Counted from the first letter of the stretch, positions 1 to 10,988 are shown. The stretch: 35,020 nt of DNA from Syntrophomonadaceae bacterium (GCA_003554535.1 PWGT01000145.1:1-35020); one strand, 5' to 3'. Notes: generated from the sequence alone by a model not told the origin. Program-made: numbers and translations.

Positions 1-576
1 CTTTTCTTGTTCATCAGCAGAATTAAGTTTTAAAAGCGCCCTTGCATGCCTTTCTGTTAAATCCCCGTTAGTAAGAAGTTGAATGACTTTATCAGGCAAT
101 TTCAAAAGTCTCAATTTATTAGCAATAGTAGATTGGCTTTTGCCCAATCTTTGTGCCAAAACCTCTTGAGTAAAATTAAATTCATGGATTAACCGTTCAT
201 ACCCACGTGCTTCTTCTATAAAATCCAAATTCTCTCTCTGTAAATTTTCAATTAAAGCGATGGTAGCAACTGCATTATCGGAGAGTTCTTTGATAACTGC
301 CGGGATTTTATTCATTCCCAACCGCCTGCAAGCTATGACGCGTCTTTCACCTACAACCAGTTGATATGCATCCCGCCCGGTTTTTCTGACAATTACTGGT
401 TGCAAAAGACCGTAGGTTTGAATAGATTGGGATAACTCTTCTATTTTATCTTCTTCAAACGTACGGCGTGGTTGATATGGATTAGGAGCTATTTTATCCA
501 GCTCAACCGTAACTACCTTTTCCTTATCCGGATTATTTTCTACCCATGGCAGTATTCCACCACTTTTTTCTTTCAC
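1..576 (-). CDS. noc: Nucleoid occlusion protein Noc (ParB family), C-terminus outside window
   Basis: Reading the minus strand from a GTG at 576 gives 192 codons that stay open to the window edge, so the C-terminal dimerisation part is missing. The N-terminal ParB/CTPase domain shows the box PNPYQPRRTF near residue 38 and the GERR motif near residue 85. The DNA-binding part reads LAQRLGKSQSTIANKLRLLK followed by TERHARALL. The QSTIANKLRLLKLP and TERHARAL wording matches Noc of Bacillus rather than Spo0J/ParB, whose equivalent is SRPHIAN...GHGR. Noc binds specific palindromes, spreads as a CTP clamp and keeps the division septum off the nucleoid. The GTG at 576 is chosen because an AAGGTGG ribosome site lies about 8 bases upstream. 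It follows rsmG, the same neighbour as in B. subtilis. An exact Noc-box occurs at 32351-32364. A generic ParB is the alternative. Confidence 0.85.
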   Translation of the reverse strand, partial: MKEKSGGILPWVENNPDKEKVVTVELDKIAPNPYQPRRTFEEDKIEELSQSIQTYGLLQPVIVRKTGRDAYQLVVGERRVIACRRLGMNKIPAVIKELSDNAVATIALIENLQRENLDFIEEARGYERLIHEFNFTQEVLAQRLGKSQSTIANKLRLLKLPDKVIQLLTNGDLTERHARALLKLNSADEQEK

Positions 577-645
577 ACTTTTCACCACCTTGTATATTCC
601 TTTTTGAAATTATTCGACATTGCCCATTTTTTCCCTTCCCATTAA

Positions 646-1353
646 TTAACCTTTATGCTTACTTTTTTTCTTTTTTCGGGGATATTTACCGGGCGTATTC
701 TCCCTTTTTTTGATAATAAATAATCTCCTTTGTTCCCCACCTGGCAACAAATACTCAATTTCTTCTTTTATTTCGCCTCCAAAATGGCTTATACTTTCTG
801 CACCTTCTTTTAATTCCTTCTCTCCTTTGGGGCCTTTGTATAATACTAAATTGCCCCCCATCTTCAATAAAGGCATCCCCAGTTCTAGATTAAGCTCCAG
901 ATCACCCAGGGCCCTGGTTACCACCCACATTAACCGCTCCCTGTATTGTAAATTGTTTCCCAAATCTTCAGCTCGTGCATGCAAACAAAATGTTCCACCT
1001 AACTTCATTTCATGCATAGTGTATTTTAAAAAATTAATCTTTCTTCTCACTGCATCCACAAAGTAAAGCTCCATATCCTCTAAAAATATTTTTAAAGGAA
1101 CACCTGGAAAACCTGCCCCAGTGCCTAAATCTAGCAAAGTGGTTTCAGGTTCCGGCTTATAATATTTAATCAAATAAAGGGAATCAATAAAATGTTTAAA
1201 GATTAGTTCTTCCTGAGTTCTTGCTGAAGTAAGGTTTAAATAATCATTGGCTTGCCAAACTGCCTGTAGATACTGCTCTGCCAGGTCCAATTGATTTGCG
1301 GTGGGGTTAATATTAATTTCCTGGGAAATTACATCGGCTAATAATTTTTTCAT
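646..1353 (-). CDS. rsmG: 16S rRNA (guanine-N7) methyltransferase RsmG (GidB)
   Basis: RsmG uses S-adenosylmethionine to methylate N7 of a guanine in the 530 loop of 16S rRNA. The protein (235 aa from the ATG at 1353) has the family entry NLTSARTQEE and KHFIDSL, the SAM-binding loop DLGTGAGFPGVPLKI, and later VTRALGDLE and GGNLVLYKGP. Length is normal for the family. The C-terminus ends in a very basic tail (KYPRKKKKSKHKG) that could contact rRNA. A TTG at 1365 is also possible, but it has no ribosome site, while the ATG lies one base after the mnmE stop, implying translational coupling. In most Firmicutes mnmG (gidA) lies between mnmE and rsmG; it is absent here. Confidence 0.95.
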   Translation of the reverse strand: MKKLLADVISQEININPTANQLDLAEQYLQAVWQANDYLNLTSARTQEELIFKHFIDSLYLIKYYKPEPETTLLDLGTGAGFPGVPLKIFLEDMELYFVDAVRRKINFLKYTMHEMKLGGTFCLHARAEDLGNNLQYRERLMWVVTRALGDLELNLELGMPLLKMGGNLVLYKGPKGEKELKEGAESISHFGGEIKEEIEYLLPGGEQRRLFIIKKRENTPGKYPRKKKKSKHKG

Positions 1354-1354
1354 T

Positions 1355-2746
1355 TCACTTTCCAATACAGAAGTTAGAAAATATATGATCCAGGAGATCT
1401 TCTCCTACATAATCACCGGTTATTTGACCCATTATTTCTTCAGCCATTTTGAGATCAACGCTGATTATATCCAGGGGATTGGTTTCCAAATTCTCCAGCG
1501 CATCACCTAGATGTTCTTTTACCTGCAATAAAGCCTCCTGGTGACGCAAACTCAATACGAGAGGTTCCTCTCCCGAAATTAATTCTCCTTCCTCAACCAA
1601 CCCTACTAATTTATTTTCTATTTCCTCGATGCCTGTCAATTCCTTAGCAGATATTTTAACCACTCGCTCACTACTCACCTCGGGCAGCTCCTTTTCCGGC
1701 TTAAGATCACTTATATCTATTTTATTAACAACTAATATGTACTCTTTGCCTTCCCTTATTATTTCTTGTAGAATTTCTCTATCTTCTGCATCGATTCCTG
1801 TAGAAGCATCAACCACTACCAAAACCAGGTCCGCTGCTTCTATGGTTTCTCTGGCCTGGGTAACCCCTATCTTTTCCACCGGGTCTCCGGTTTGGCGAAT
1901 ACCGGCTGTATCCATAAACCACACCGGAAGACCCTTAATATTAACTTGCTCTTCCAGAACATCACGCGTGGTGCCGGGAATTTCAGTAACAATGGCTTTT
2001 TCTCGCTGCACCAAAATATTAAGGAGTGACGATTTTCCTACATTGGGCTTACCTACAATAGATACTTTCAAACCATTTTGGAAAACGGACCCTTTTAATG
2101 ACCCCTCATATAATTTCTGGACCTGTTCATAAATTTGATTTAACCATGCTGCAAGGCTTCCTTTCTCCAGATCCTCCACATCTTCCGGAAAATCCAATGT
2201 TGCCTCTACACTGGCTAAAATGGAGACCATTTCTTGCTTCAAACTCTTTACCTTTTCAGCCAACTCTCCTTGCAAGCTTCTAACAGCGCTTTTAGCAGCT
2301 TTTTCGGAACGTGCTTGAATCAAGTTTAAAACACCTTCTGCCTGACTTAAATCAATACGCCCGTTTATAAAAGCACGTCTTGTAAATTCACCCGGTTCTG
2401 CCATGCGAGCACCGTGCCGGAGCAAGAGATCCAAAATCATTTTCAGCATCACTACCCCGCTATGGCAGTTAATTTCCACTATATCTTCCCGGGTATAGGT
2501 AGCCGGAGCCTTCATAAAAGAGGCCATAACCTCGTCCATAATTTCCCCGCTTTCATCTACAATATGTCCATAGTAAAGGCGATGCGACTGTGGAAAATCA
2601 TCTGACTTATGGCGGGGGTTAAACGTTTCCATGCCAATCTCATAAGCACGCGGACCGCTTAAACGCACTACTCCGATTCCACCTTCTCCAACTGGTGTAG
2701 ATATGGCCGCAATTGTATCTTCGCTGTTCTTAAAATTCAGCCTCAT
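1355..2746 (-). CDS. mnmE: tRNA modification GTPase MnmE (TrmE)
   Basis: MnmE works with MnmG to place a (carboxymethyl)aminomethyl group on U34 of several tRNAs. The 463-residue protein has the N-terminal folate-binding domain (residues about 1-120, DTIAAISTPVGEGGIGVVRLSG), a helical domain, a G domain with Walker A GKPNVGKSS near 232-240, the switch EIPGTTRDV, DTAG and NKID, and the C-terminal catalytic FCIGK motif with its cysteine. I choose the ATG at 2746 because GAGGT lies 8 bases upstream; a TTG at 2761 is in frame but has no ribosome site. A hairpin separates it from jag upstream, and rsmG follows one base downstream. Its obligate partner MnmG is not encoded in this window. Confidence 0.96.
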   Translation of the reverse strand: MRLNFKNSEDTIAAISTPVGEGGIGVVRLSGPRAYEIGMETFNPRHKSDDFPQSHRLYYGHIVDESGEIMDEVMASFMKAPATYTREDIVEINCHSGVVMLKMILDLLLRHGARMAEPGEFTRRAFINGRIDLSQAEGVLNLIQARSEKAAKSAVRSLQGELAEKVKSLKQEMVSILASVEATLDFPEDVEDLEKGSLAAWLNQIYEQVQKLYEGSLKGSVFQNGLKVSIVGKPNVGKSSLLNILVQREKAIVTEIPGTTRDVLEEQVNIKGLPVWFMDTAGIRQTGDPVEKIGVTQARETIEAADLVLVVVDASTGIDAEDREILQEIIREGKEYILVVNKIDISDLKPEKELPEVSSERVVKISAKELTGIEEIENKLVGLVEEGELISGEEPLVLSLRHQEALLQVKEHLGDALENLETNPLDIISVDLKMAEEIMGQITGDYVGEDLLDHIFSNFCIGK

Positions 2747-2791
2747 ATCTGCATACCTCAATTCGTCCTATTATTCTCTCCATATTTTAAA

Positions 2792-2813
2792 ATACCACCC
2801 ATGCAGGCGGTAT
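2792..2813 (-). terminator. Hairpin between jag and mnmE, probable terminator
   Basis: On the minus strand ATACCGCC pairs with GGTGGTAT across a TGCATG loop, extended by an A-run before and TTTT after. It falls in the short gap after the jag stop and would end or attenuate the rpmH-jag transcript. A T6 run also follows on the plus strand, so it is potentially bidirectional. The U tract on the minus strand is short, so termination may be partial. Confidence 0.5.
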
Positions 2814-2850
2814 TTTTTCATAGATCAAATTAAATTCTAAAGAAGTTATT

Positions 2851-3483
2851 TTACGAACGAGGCGCAATGACCACCTTGCGATTGGGTTCTTCACCACTGC
2901 TGTAAGTTATTAATTGGGGGTGATCTTTAAGCGCCACATGTATAATGCGCCTTTCTTGAGGTGACATTGGTTCTAAAAAAACTTCTCTTCCACTTTCCTC
3001 AACCTTTTGCCCAATATTCTGGGCAAGTTGTTCCAGGGCTGTCTCTCTTTCCTGGCGATAATTCTCAACATCAACAACCACTCGTCCATCAAATTTACCG
3101 AACTGACGATGCAATATTACATTGGCCAGATACTGCATGGAGTTTAAATTCTGGCCCCTGCGACCAATCAAAACACCTAAATTATCACCACTAATATCCA
3201 CATACAAATCTCCGTCTTTCTCGCTTACTACCACTTCACCTTTTACACCTAACTTTTCCAGAAAGTAACTCATGAGGTTTTGCACATATTCAGCAGGACT
3301 CTTCTTGATGGATACCGCAACTTTGGCCTGTTTATTTCCAAGAAAACCCAATATTCCGCTGCCGGGTTCGGCGATTACTTCTACATTGATATTTTCTTTC
3401 TTCACGCCCAATTCTTCCACGGCCTTCTCCACTGCACCTTCAACAGTCTTATCTATAATTTCTATGGCCTCATTTGTGCTCAT
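2851..3483 (-). CDS. jag: RNA-binding protein KhpB/Jag (SpoIIIJ-associated)
   Basis: This 210-residue protein has the three domains of the Jag/KhpB family: a Jag-N domain (residues 1-50, ending GSGILGFLGNKQAKV), a KH domain with the GRRG loop (VLIGRRGQNLNSMQYLANVI, about 100-125), and a C-terminal R3H domain with the RxxxH core in ERRIIHVAL. KhpB binds many RNAs, partners with KhpA, and in several Gram-positives affects cell elongation; B. subtilis Jag is named after its neighbour SpoIIIJ. The start codon overlaps the yidC stop as ATGA, so the two are translationally coupled. The hairpin at 2792-2813 lies just downstream. Confidence 0.95.
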   Translation of the reverse strand: MSTNEAIEIIDKTVEGAVEKAVEELGVKKENINVEVIAEPGSGILGFLGNKQAKVAVSIKKSPAEYVQNLMSYFLEKLGVKGEVVVSEKDGDLYVDISGDNLGVLIGRRGQNLNSMQYLANVILHRQFGKFDGRVVVDVENYRQERETALEQLAQNIGQKVEESGREVFLEPMSPQERRIIHVALKDHPQLITYSSGEEPNRKVVIAPRS

Positions 3484-4190
3484 TTAGTTTTTTCCTCCGC
3501 TCCTTTCTCATCTTTTCCCGAGAGATAAAAATGCTGACCTATTGAAAACATGTTGTTCACAATCCAGTATAAAACCAGCCCAGAAGGTAGCGCTGGGCCC
3601 AGCCATCCTGCACTTATCACAAATATCATTCCCGGCATAAGATACAACATCATCTTTTGATTGGGATCTGTTAAGCTCAATCGCGAATAAAAATAAGTAG
3701 TTACTGCTGCCAGCACCGGAAATATATAAATAGGGTCCGCAGCCAATAGGTTTCCCCAATCCAGCGCTGTATTTTCCAAAGCGGGGATTAGATAAGCATT
3801 AAAATTTTCCACATTAGTAATCAGATAATCTTCAGGATTTATTTTCAGATCCCTTAATAATCTAAAAATACCGATCAATATGGGAAGTTGAACAAAAAGT
3901 GGCAAGCAACCTGCCAGGGGATTAACTTTATTTTCCTGCATGAATTTCATCACTTCTTGATTCTGTTTCTCTTTGTTGTTTTTATACTTTTCCTGGATTT
4001 TTTTCATTTCGGGTTGCAAGGCCTGCATTCTGCGAGCTGATTTGATCTGCTTGTTATTTAAGGGAAATGTAACCAATTTAACCGCCAGGGTCAAAATAAT
4101 AATGGCCCCCCCAAAATTAGGAATCACTGAGTATATATTTGTTAAAACAACATCAAAAAATCCTGCTATAGTATAAAGTATTTCACCCAT
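3480..4190 (-). CDS. yidC: Membrane protein insertase YidC/Oxa1 (SpoIIIJ-type)
   Basis: A 236-residue polytopic membrane protein that inserts proteins into the cytoplasmic membrane, alone or with Sec. It starts after AAGGAGAAAAG and has the core order of five membrane helices: helix 1 about 25-45, the cytoplasmic hairpin SARRMQALQPEMKKIQEKYK, then NPLAGCLPLFVQLPILIGIF and the later helices to about 225, with a short charged tail (EKGAEEKTK). There is no long N-terminal periplasmic domain and no lipobox, unlike B. subtilis SpoIIIJ. The conserved positive residue in helix 1 is Lys (LAVKLVTFP) rather than the Arg of SpoIIIJ; Lys should keep the charge. It lies between yidD and jag, the standard arrangement. 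Confidence 0.95.
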   Translation of the reverse strand: MGEILYTIAGFFDVVLTNIYSVIPNFGGAIIILTLAVKLVTFPLNNKQIKSARRMQALQPEMKKIQEKYKNNKEKQNQEVMKFMQENKVNPLAGCLPLFVQLPILIGIFRLLRDLKINPEDYLITNVENFNAYLIPALENTALDWGNLLAADPIYIFPVLAAVTTYFYSRLSLTDPNQKMMLYLMPGMIFVISAGWLGPALPSGLVLYWIVNNMFSIGQHFYLSGKDEKGAEEKTK

Positions 4191-4213
4191 AACTTCTTTT
4201 CTCCTTAAATAAA

Positions 4214-4426
4214 TTATTCAACCGGGTTGTAACCGCCTGGATGAAAAGGATGACATTTCAATACCCTAATCAATCCCATATACCCACCCTTAATTGGTCC
4301 ATATTTAACAATAGCCTCATAAGCATATTGGGAACATGTAGGATAAAACCGACAAGTAGGTGGCAATAAGGGAGAAACATACGATTGATATATTTTAATT
4401 ACGAATAATAACACCGCTCTGATCAA
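4214..4426 (-). CDS. yidD: Membrane protein insertion efficiency factor YidD
   Basis: A small basic protein thought to assist YidC-dependent insertion. The visible motif [30 protein letters not shown] and KCHPFHPGG is the YidD signature, including the conserved cysteines. I choose a TTG start at 4426: it overlaps the rnpA stop as TTGA, has GGAG about 8 bases upstream, and gives the normal 70 residues beginning at [17 protein letters not shown] at 4450 would add eight residues (MGIEGEGR) unlike the family and extend the overlap with rnpA. It is followed 23 bases later by yidC. Confidence 0.92.
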   Translation of the reverse strand: MIRAVLLFVIKIYQSYVSPLLPPTCRFYPTCSQYAYEAIVKYGPIKGGYMGLIRVLKCHPFHPGGYNPVE

Positions 4427-4779
4427 TCTTCCTTCTCCTTCGATTCCCACATTTGCGCCCTATCCAAGATTTTCTTCAAGTCTTTTTGGGCGCTGTGGTA
4501 ATCCATTTCCGCAGCTCTCCTCCTGGCAACTACTACGAAGTCATAACCTTTTAGCATATCCTGTTCCATATGCCTTAAAACTTCAAAGCACAAACGCTTT
4601 ATCCGGTTGCGACGCACACTCTTGCCAACTTTCCTGCTAACAGTAAAACCAAACCGATTATAACTCTTTTTGTTGCGGCGATAAAACAGCAATGTATACC
4701 TGCCGGGGATCTTGTGTCCCTTTTTAAATACTTGCTGAAACTCCCTGTTTTTTCGCAATCGGTATAGCGTTTTTTTCAT
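4423..4779 (-). CDS. rnpA: Ribonuclease P protein component
   Basis: This 118-residue basic protein binds the catalytic RNase P RNA and helps it recognise pre-tRNA 5' leaders. It begins [21 protein letters not shown] and contains the RNR motif region [18 protein letters not shown], followed by [17 protein letters not shown]. Length is normal. It lies 6 bases downstream of rpmH and overlaps yidD, the standard rpmH-rnpA-yidD-yidC-jag operon. Confidence 0.96.
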   Translation of the reverse strand: MKKTLYRLRKNREFQQVFKKGHKIPGRYTLLFYRRNKKSYNRFGFTVSRKVGKSVRRNRIKRLCFEVLRHMEQDMLKGYDFVVVARRRAAEMDYHSAQKDLKKILDRAQMWESKEKED

Positions 4780-4785
4780 ATTTTA

Positions 4786-4920
4786 TCAGGCAGAAAGCCT
4801 TTTTCTATTCTTCTTGCGGCGATTTTTGATTACTCTCCGGCCTGAGTTGGTTTTCATCCTTTTCAAAAAACCATGGACTCTTTTGCGCTTTTTGTTTTTA
4901 GGTTGATAAGTTCTCTTCAT
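4786..4920 (-). CDS. rpmH: Ribosomal protein L34
   Basis: Direct translation of the minus strand from the ATG at 4920 gives 44 residues starting [20 protein letters not shown] and ending [10 protein letters not shown], with the family's GFLKRMKT and [11 protein letters not shown] stretches. It is a small, very basic 50S protein. It is the first gene of the rpmH-rnpA-yidD-yidC-jag operon and is preceded by a consensus promoter at 4984-5012. Confidence 0.97.
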   Translation of the reverse strand: MKRTYQPKNKKRKRVHGFLKRMKTNSGRRVIKNRRKKNRKRLSA

Positions 4921-4983
4921 AAATCTATTCCCCTTTTTTTATGATAAAATAGCTCATTATATGCTTCTTTATTTACGAGCGTT

Positions 4984-5012
4984 ATTATACAACCGCCACT
5001 ATCTGGTGTCAA
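4984..5012 (-). promoter_or_regulatory. Consensus housekeeping promoter for rpmH operon
   Basis: On the minus strand TTGACA (5007-5012) and TATAAT (4984-4989) are separated by exactly 17 bases, a perfect match to the vegetative sigma-factor consensus. Transcription would start near 4977 and leave a leader of about 55 bases before rpmH. It is the strongest promoter-like sequence I saw in the window, fitting for a ribosomal protein operon. Confidence 0.88.
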
Positions 5013-5015
5013 TGG

Positions 5016-5041
5016 AAAAGGAAAAAAGCCTTTATAGGCTT
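5016..5041 (-). terminator. Rho-independent terminator after the oadA-like gene
   Basis: On the minus strand AAGCCT pairs with AGGCTT around a 4-base loop and is followed directly by a T-rich run. It is 10 bases past the stop codon of the oadA-like gene and just upstream of the rpmH promoter, so it separates the gyrase/oadA transcript from the rpmH operon. Confidence 0.75.
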
Positions 5042-5051
5042 AACCAAGGGT

Positions 5052-6533
5052 TCAGGCGGGGTAATATACCAGCCTATCTCCGGCAGAACCGATTAACGAA
5101 GGATCAACTTCATTAATATTATAGAGCTCCGGTTCTAAATTTTCTTTAGCAGGCTGCTTATTATTGGCCCCTGTTCCCGCCGCAGCTGCCAAAGGAGGCT
5201 CTTCCCCACGGCGTCTTTTGAAAAAGTTCAAGGCTACATTAGGAAACAGGATGTAAGAAAGAACATCTTCTTCTTTTTCCATATAATCTTTAATCTCTTC
5301 TCTGGACTTTTCCAGCACCGGCTCTAATTGATCAGCGGGGCGGCCGGTTATAAACTCCTCTCCTTTTAAAACGCTCTGGCGTAATTCTTCGTCTATCTTG
5401 CCCGGAGGCTGTCCATATAGTCCCTTTAGATAATTTTTCACTTCCGTGGAAACCATCTTATACCTTTCACCCATAAGCACATTAACCACTGCCTGAGTGC
5501 CTACGATCTGGCTGGAAGGAGTAACCAGGGGAGGATACCCTAATTCTTCCCTCACCCGGGGCACTTCTTTCAGCACATCTTCTATCAGATGTGAAGAATT
5601 TTGTTCTGCCAGCTGTGAGCTCAGGTTGGAAATCATTCCTCCGGGAACTTGATAATTCAATACGTTGGTATCCACGCCAATAGCAATATCCCCGGGAATG
5701 TGATAATTTTTTCTGATGGTTTTAAAATGATTGCTTATCTCGGCCAGCACTTCGATATCTATGCCGGTATCGTAGGAGGTGCCCTGCAAAGCAGCAACTA
5801 TGCTATCAGTAGGCGGTTGGCTTGTGCCCAGTGATAGAGGGGCAGCCGCTGTATCCACCACATCTACCCCTGCTTCCACTGCCTTTAAGTATGCCATGGA
5901 AGCCATTCCACTGGTATAATGGCAGTGCAGTTGAACTGGTAATCCTACTTCTCCTTTAAGTTTGGTCACAAGATCATAAGCATCAGTAGGAGTAATTAAA
6001 CCAGCCATATCCTTGATACTGATAGAATCGGCACCCATTTGCTTGAGAACTTCGGCCACTTCCACAAAATGATCCAGGTCATGAACCGGACTGATGGTAT
6101 AACTTATAGTTCCCTGGGCATGAGCTCCTGCTTCTTTAGTGCACTCAATTGCTTTTTCCATGTTGCGAACATCATTTAAAGCATCAAAAATTCGGATAAT
6201 ATCAATGCCGTTCTTAACTGCTTTATGCACAAACTCTTCCACCACTTCATCAGGGTAGTGCTTGTATCCTACCAGGTTTTGGCCCCTGAGCAACATTTGC
6301 AATTTAGTATCTTTCAATTTTTCTTTCAGCAAAGTCAACCTTTCCCATGGATCTTCGTCCAGAAACCGCATGCAACTATCAAATGTGGCTCCTCCCCATA
6401 CTTCCATGGAATGGTATCCAGCCCGGTTCATTTTTTCCAGCACCGGAATCATATCTTCGGTCCTCATCCTGGTAGCCATCAATGATTGATGCGCATCCCG
6501 CAGGGTGGTATCAGTAATTTTAAGTCTTCCCAT
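5052..6533 (-). CDS. oadA: Biotin-dependent carboxyltransferase subunit (OadA / pyruvate carboxylase subunit B-like)
   Basis: The protein (493 aa from the ATG at 6533, with GGGGGG 7 bases upstream) is a DRE-TIM metallolyase domain of the pyruvate carboxylase carboxyltransferase family. Visible active-site parts are TDTTLRDAHQS (metal Asp and Arg), RIFDALNDVRNM, the carbamylated lysine in SIKDMAG (K174), and the metal histidines in LHCHYTSGM (H203, H205). The conserved carboxylase domain follows to about residue 440. The C-terminus is an Ala-rich linker and a short tail without the biotin-attachment motif (AMKM), so biotin must be carried by a separate protein. It could be the alpha subunit of a sodium-pumping oxaloacetate decarboxylase, of two-subunit pyruvate carboxylase, or a methylmalonyl-CoA transcarboxylase 5S subunit; sequence alone does not decide. 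It lies 47 bases after gyrA with no terminator between. Confidence 0.85.
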   Translation of the reverse strand: MGRLKITDTTLRDAHQSLMATRMRTEDMIPVLEKMNRAGYHSMEVWGGATFDSCMRFLDEDPWERLTLLKEKLKDTKLQMLLRGQNLVGYKHYPDEVVEEFVHKAVKNGIDIIRIFDALNDVRNMEKAIECTKEAGAHAQGTISYTISPVHDLDHFVEVAEVLKQMGADSISIKDMAGLITPTDAYDLVTKLKGEVGLPVQLHCHYTSGMASMAYLKAVEAGVDVVDTAAAPLSLGTSQPPTDSIVAALQGTSYDTGIDIEVLAEISNHFKTIRKNYHIPGDIAIGVDTNVLNYQVPGGMISNLSSQLAEQNSSHLIEDVLKEVPRVREELGYPPLVTPSSQIVGTQAVVNVLMGERYKMVSTEVKNYLKGLYGQPPGKIDEELRQSVLKGEEFITGRPADQLEPVLEKSREEIKDYMEKEEDVLSYILFPNVALNFFKRRRGEEPPLAAAAGTGANNKQPAKENLEPELYNINEVDPSLIGSAGDRLVYYPA

Positions 6534-6580
6534 ATATTTACCCCCCAACAATCTATTGATTTAATTATTAAAATTAAAAT

Positions 6581-9001
6581 TTAATCAATATCGGTCAATA
6601 TCCTCACATAATCATCTTCCCCGACTTTAATCAAAGTTACGCCGCGGGAATATCTTCTTTGAATGGAAACTTCTTTAGCTTTTTGTCTTAATATTATTCC
6701 CTTGGACGTCCCGATCATAAACTCCTCATCACCCTTAATTACTTTAAAACTGCTCAGTTTGCCACTCTTATGATCTGTCTTGATAGCCAGAACTCCTTTT
6801 CCGCCGCGTCTCTGAGATCCCAGTTCATCCAAAGATACTCTCTTGCCATAACCCTTGCTGGTTATGAGCAATATATATTTATCATCCTGAATGCAGTCAG
6901 CACCAATCAAAGTTGCGTTGCTCTCAAGTCTGATAGCTTTCACTCCGCGGGCATTTCTACCCATGGACCTCACGTCATCCTGCTTGAAGCGGATAAAATG
7001 TCCGGTGTCTGACCCAATAACAATTTCTTCGCCACCTTCTGTCATTAACACGCTTACCAATTCATCCCCTTCGTTCATGGACAATGCAATTATGCCGGAC
7101 TTACGGGCATTGTTAAACGCTTTCAGGGGTGTCTTTTTGATATACCCCCGCGCCGTTATCATGAGCAGGTACTGGTTTTTATCAAAATCTCGAATGGGAA
7201 CCAGCCTGGTAATATGCTCGTTCTCCTGAAATGGCAGCAAATTAATCATGGCAGTTCCCCTGGACTGTCGCTTAGCTTCAGGAATTTCGTGGGTTTTAAT
7301 CTGATATACCCTTCCTTTGTTCGTAAAACATAGCAGGTTGCTATGCGTCGAGCATATGTGCATCGCTTTAATATAATCATTTTCCCTGGTTTTGGCCCCA
7401 ATAATACCCTTGCCGCCTCTACGCTGGCTCTTGTAGTTATCAAGGGGCATCCGTTTAATGTAACCTTTCTGGGTAAGGGTTAATACTACTTCTTCTTCCC
7501 GGATCAGGGCCATCTCGTCAATTTCCTCACTATCTTCCGTGATCTGAGTTCTGCGTTTATCACCATGCTTGGTTTTGATTTCTTCCAATTCCGCTTTGAT
7601 CACACTCATCAACATAGCCTCATCTTCCAAAAGACGTTTATAATAAGCAATATCCTTTTGCAAACTCTCATGTTCTTCTTCCAGCTTTTCTCTTTCCAGG
7701 CCTGTCAATTTCTGCAAACGCATATCTAAAATCGCCTGCGCCTGCACCTCGGTAAGATCAAATCTTTGCATTAAGCTCTGACGGGCAGTAGGAACATCTT
7801 CAGAACCGCGAATTATCTTAATTACCTCATCCAGGTTGGAAAGAGCCACCATGAGGCCTTCCACCACATGGAGCCGGTCCTCAGCTTTCCGTAAATCAAA
7901 CTTGGTCCGCCGTATGATAACATCTTTTTGATGTTCCAGGTAGTGATATAAAATTTCTTTAAGATTCAACACCCGTGGCTCTCCATCTACCAGGGCCAAT
8001 AAATTAATCCCGTAACTCTGCTGCAACGGAGTAAATTTATATAGCTGGTTGATAATCAGGTGGGGGTTAAATCCGGAGCGAATCTCCATTACTACCCGTA
8101 TACCAAACCGGTTCGACTCATCTCGCAAATCGCTGATACCTTCAATTTTCTTCTCCTTGATCAAATCCGCTATTTTTTCCACCAGCTTGGCTTTGTTTTG
8201 CATATAGGGAATCTCTTTGATCACAATAACATCTTTCTTTTTGGCACTGCTTTCAACTTCTACTTTGCCCTGAATTTTAATTATGCCCTTGCCATTCTGG
8301 TAAGCATTATTGATGCCTTCCCGGCCCACTATTAATGCACCGGTGGGAAAATCAGGGCCCTTGATAAACTGCATGAGTTCATTTATTTCGGCATCCGGTT
8401 TATCGATGAAATAATTAATAGCATCAATTACTTCATTCAGGTTATGCGGTGGAATATTAGTAGCCATGCCCACTGCAATTCCCGAAGAACCGTTTACCAG
8501 GATATTAGGAAATCTAGAGGGTAAAACCACCGGTTCTTGCAAGCTCTCATCAAAATTAGGCCTAAAATCCACTGTTTCCTTTTTAATATTTGTGAGCATC
8601 TCCGCGGCAATGGAAGCCATACGGGCTTCCGTATACCGCATAGCTGCAGCCGAATCCCCATCCACGGACCCAAAATTTCCATGTCCATCAACCAGGGGAT
8701 AGCGGCTGGCATAATCCTGCGCTAATCTCACCAGGGCATCATATACCGAAAGATCACCGTGGGGGTGGTATTTACCAAGAACTTCCCCTACCACCCTGGC
8801 GGACTTGCGATGAGGCTTGTCCGGGGTTAAACCCATATCACTCATTGCATACAGAATACGCCTGTGAACAGGCTTTAAGCCATCCTTTACATCAGGCAAG
8901 GCCCTGCTCACAATAACACTCATGGCATAATCTAAAAATGAACTTTTTACCTCGTCATGAATATTTACTGGAGTTACTTGATTTTTTTCCTCCTCAGCCA
9001 T
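6581..9001 (-). CDS. gyrA: DNA gyrase subunit A
   Basis: The 806-residue A subunit cuts and rejoins DNA so that gyrase can introduce negative supercoils with GyrB. The N-terminal breakage-reunion domain contains [25 protein letters not shown] and the catalytic tyrosine (Y123) in MRYTEARM. The coiled-coil region follows, and the C-terminal beta-pinwheel contains the GyrA box QRRGGKG (first copy near residue 520, [10 protein letters not shown]), with a second similar copy [11 protein letters not shown] further on, as in pinwheel repeats. Start ATG at 9001 is preceded by GAGGAGG. It lies 64 bases after gyrB. Confidence 0.98.
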   Translation of the reverse strand: MAEEEKNQVTPVNIHDEVKSSFLDYAMSVIVSRALPDVKDGLKPVHRRILYAMSDMGLTPDKPHRKSARVVGEVLGKYHPHGDLSVYDALVRLAQDYASRYPLVDGHGNFGSVDGDSAAAMRYTEARMASIAAEMLTNIKKETVDFRPNFDESLQEPVVLPSRFPNILVNGSSGIAVGMATNIPPHNLNEVIDAINYFIDKPDAEINELMQFIKGPDFPTGALIVGREGINNAYQNGKGIIKIQGKVEVESSAKKKDVIVIKEIPYMQNKAKLVEKIADLIKEKKIEGISDLRDESNRFGIRVVMEIRSGFNPHLIINQLYKFTPLQQSYGINLLALVDGEPRVLNLKEILYHYLEHQKDVIIRRTKFDLRKAEDRLHVVEGLMVALSNLDEVIKIIRGSEDVPTARQSLMQRFDLTEVQAQAILDMRLQKLTGLEREKLEEEHESLQKDIAYYKRLLEDEAMLMSVIKAELEEIKTKHGDKRRTQITEDSEEIDEMALIREEEVVLTLTQKGYIKRMPLDNYKSQRRGGKGIIGAKTRENDYIKAMHICSTHSNLLCFTNKGRVYQIKTHEIPEAKRQSRGTAMINLLPFQENEHITRLVPIRDFDKNQYLLMITARGYIKKTPLKAFNNARKSGIIALSMNEGDELVSVLMTEGGEEIVIGSDTGHFIRFKQDDVRSMGRNARGVKAIRLESNATLIGADCIQDDKYILLITSKGYGKRVSLDELGSQRRGGKGVLAIKTDHKSGKLSSFKVIKGDEEFMIGTSKGIILRQKAKEVSIQRRYSRGVTLIKVGEDDYVRILTDID

Positions 9002-9065
9002 GTTTCCTCCTCAAATGAATATCTAAATATAGAAATGGTTGCCAATTTATAAACTGAAAATGTTT

Positions 9066-10988
<1,923 letters not shown>

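Noticed and set aside
190..230. parS-like CACGTG core
   Set aside because: The CACGTG is inside noc and the flanks do not match TGTTCCACGTGAAACA.
1629..2132. 167-codon plus-strand frame over mnmE
   Set aside because: Antisense shadow; Ser/Thr-rich composition typical of complementary reading of a G-domain gene.
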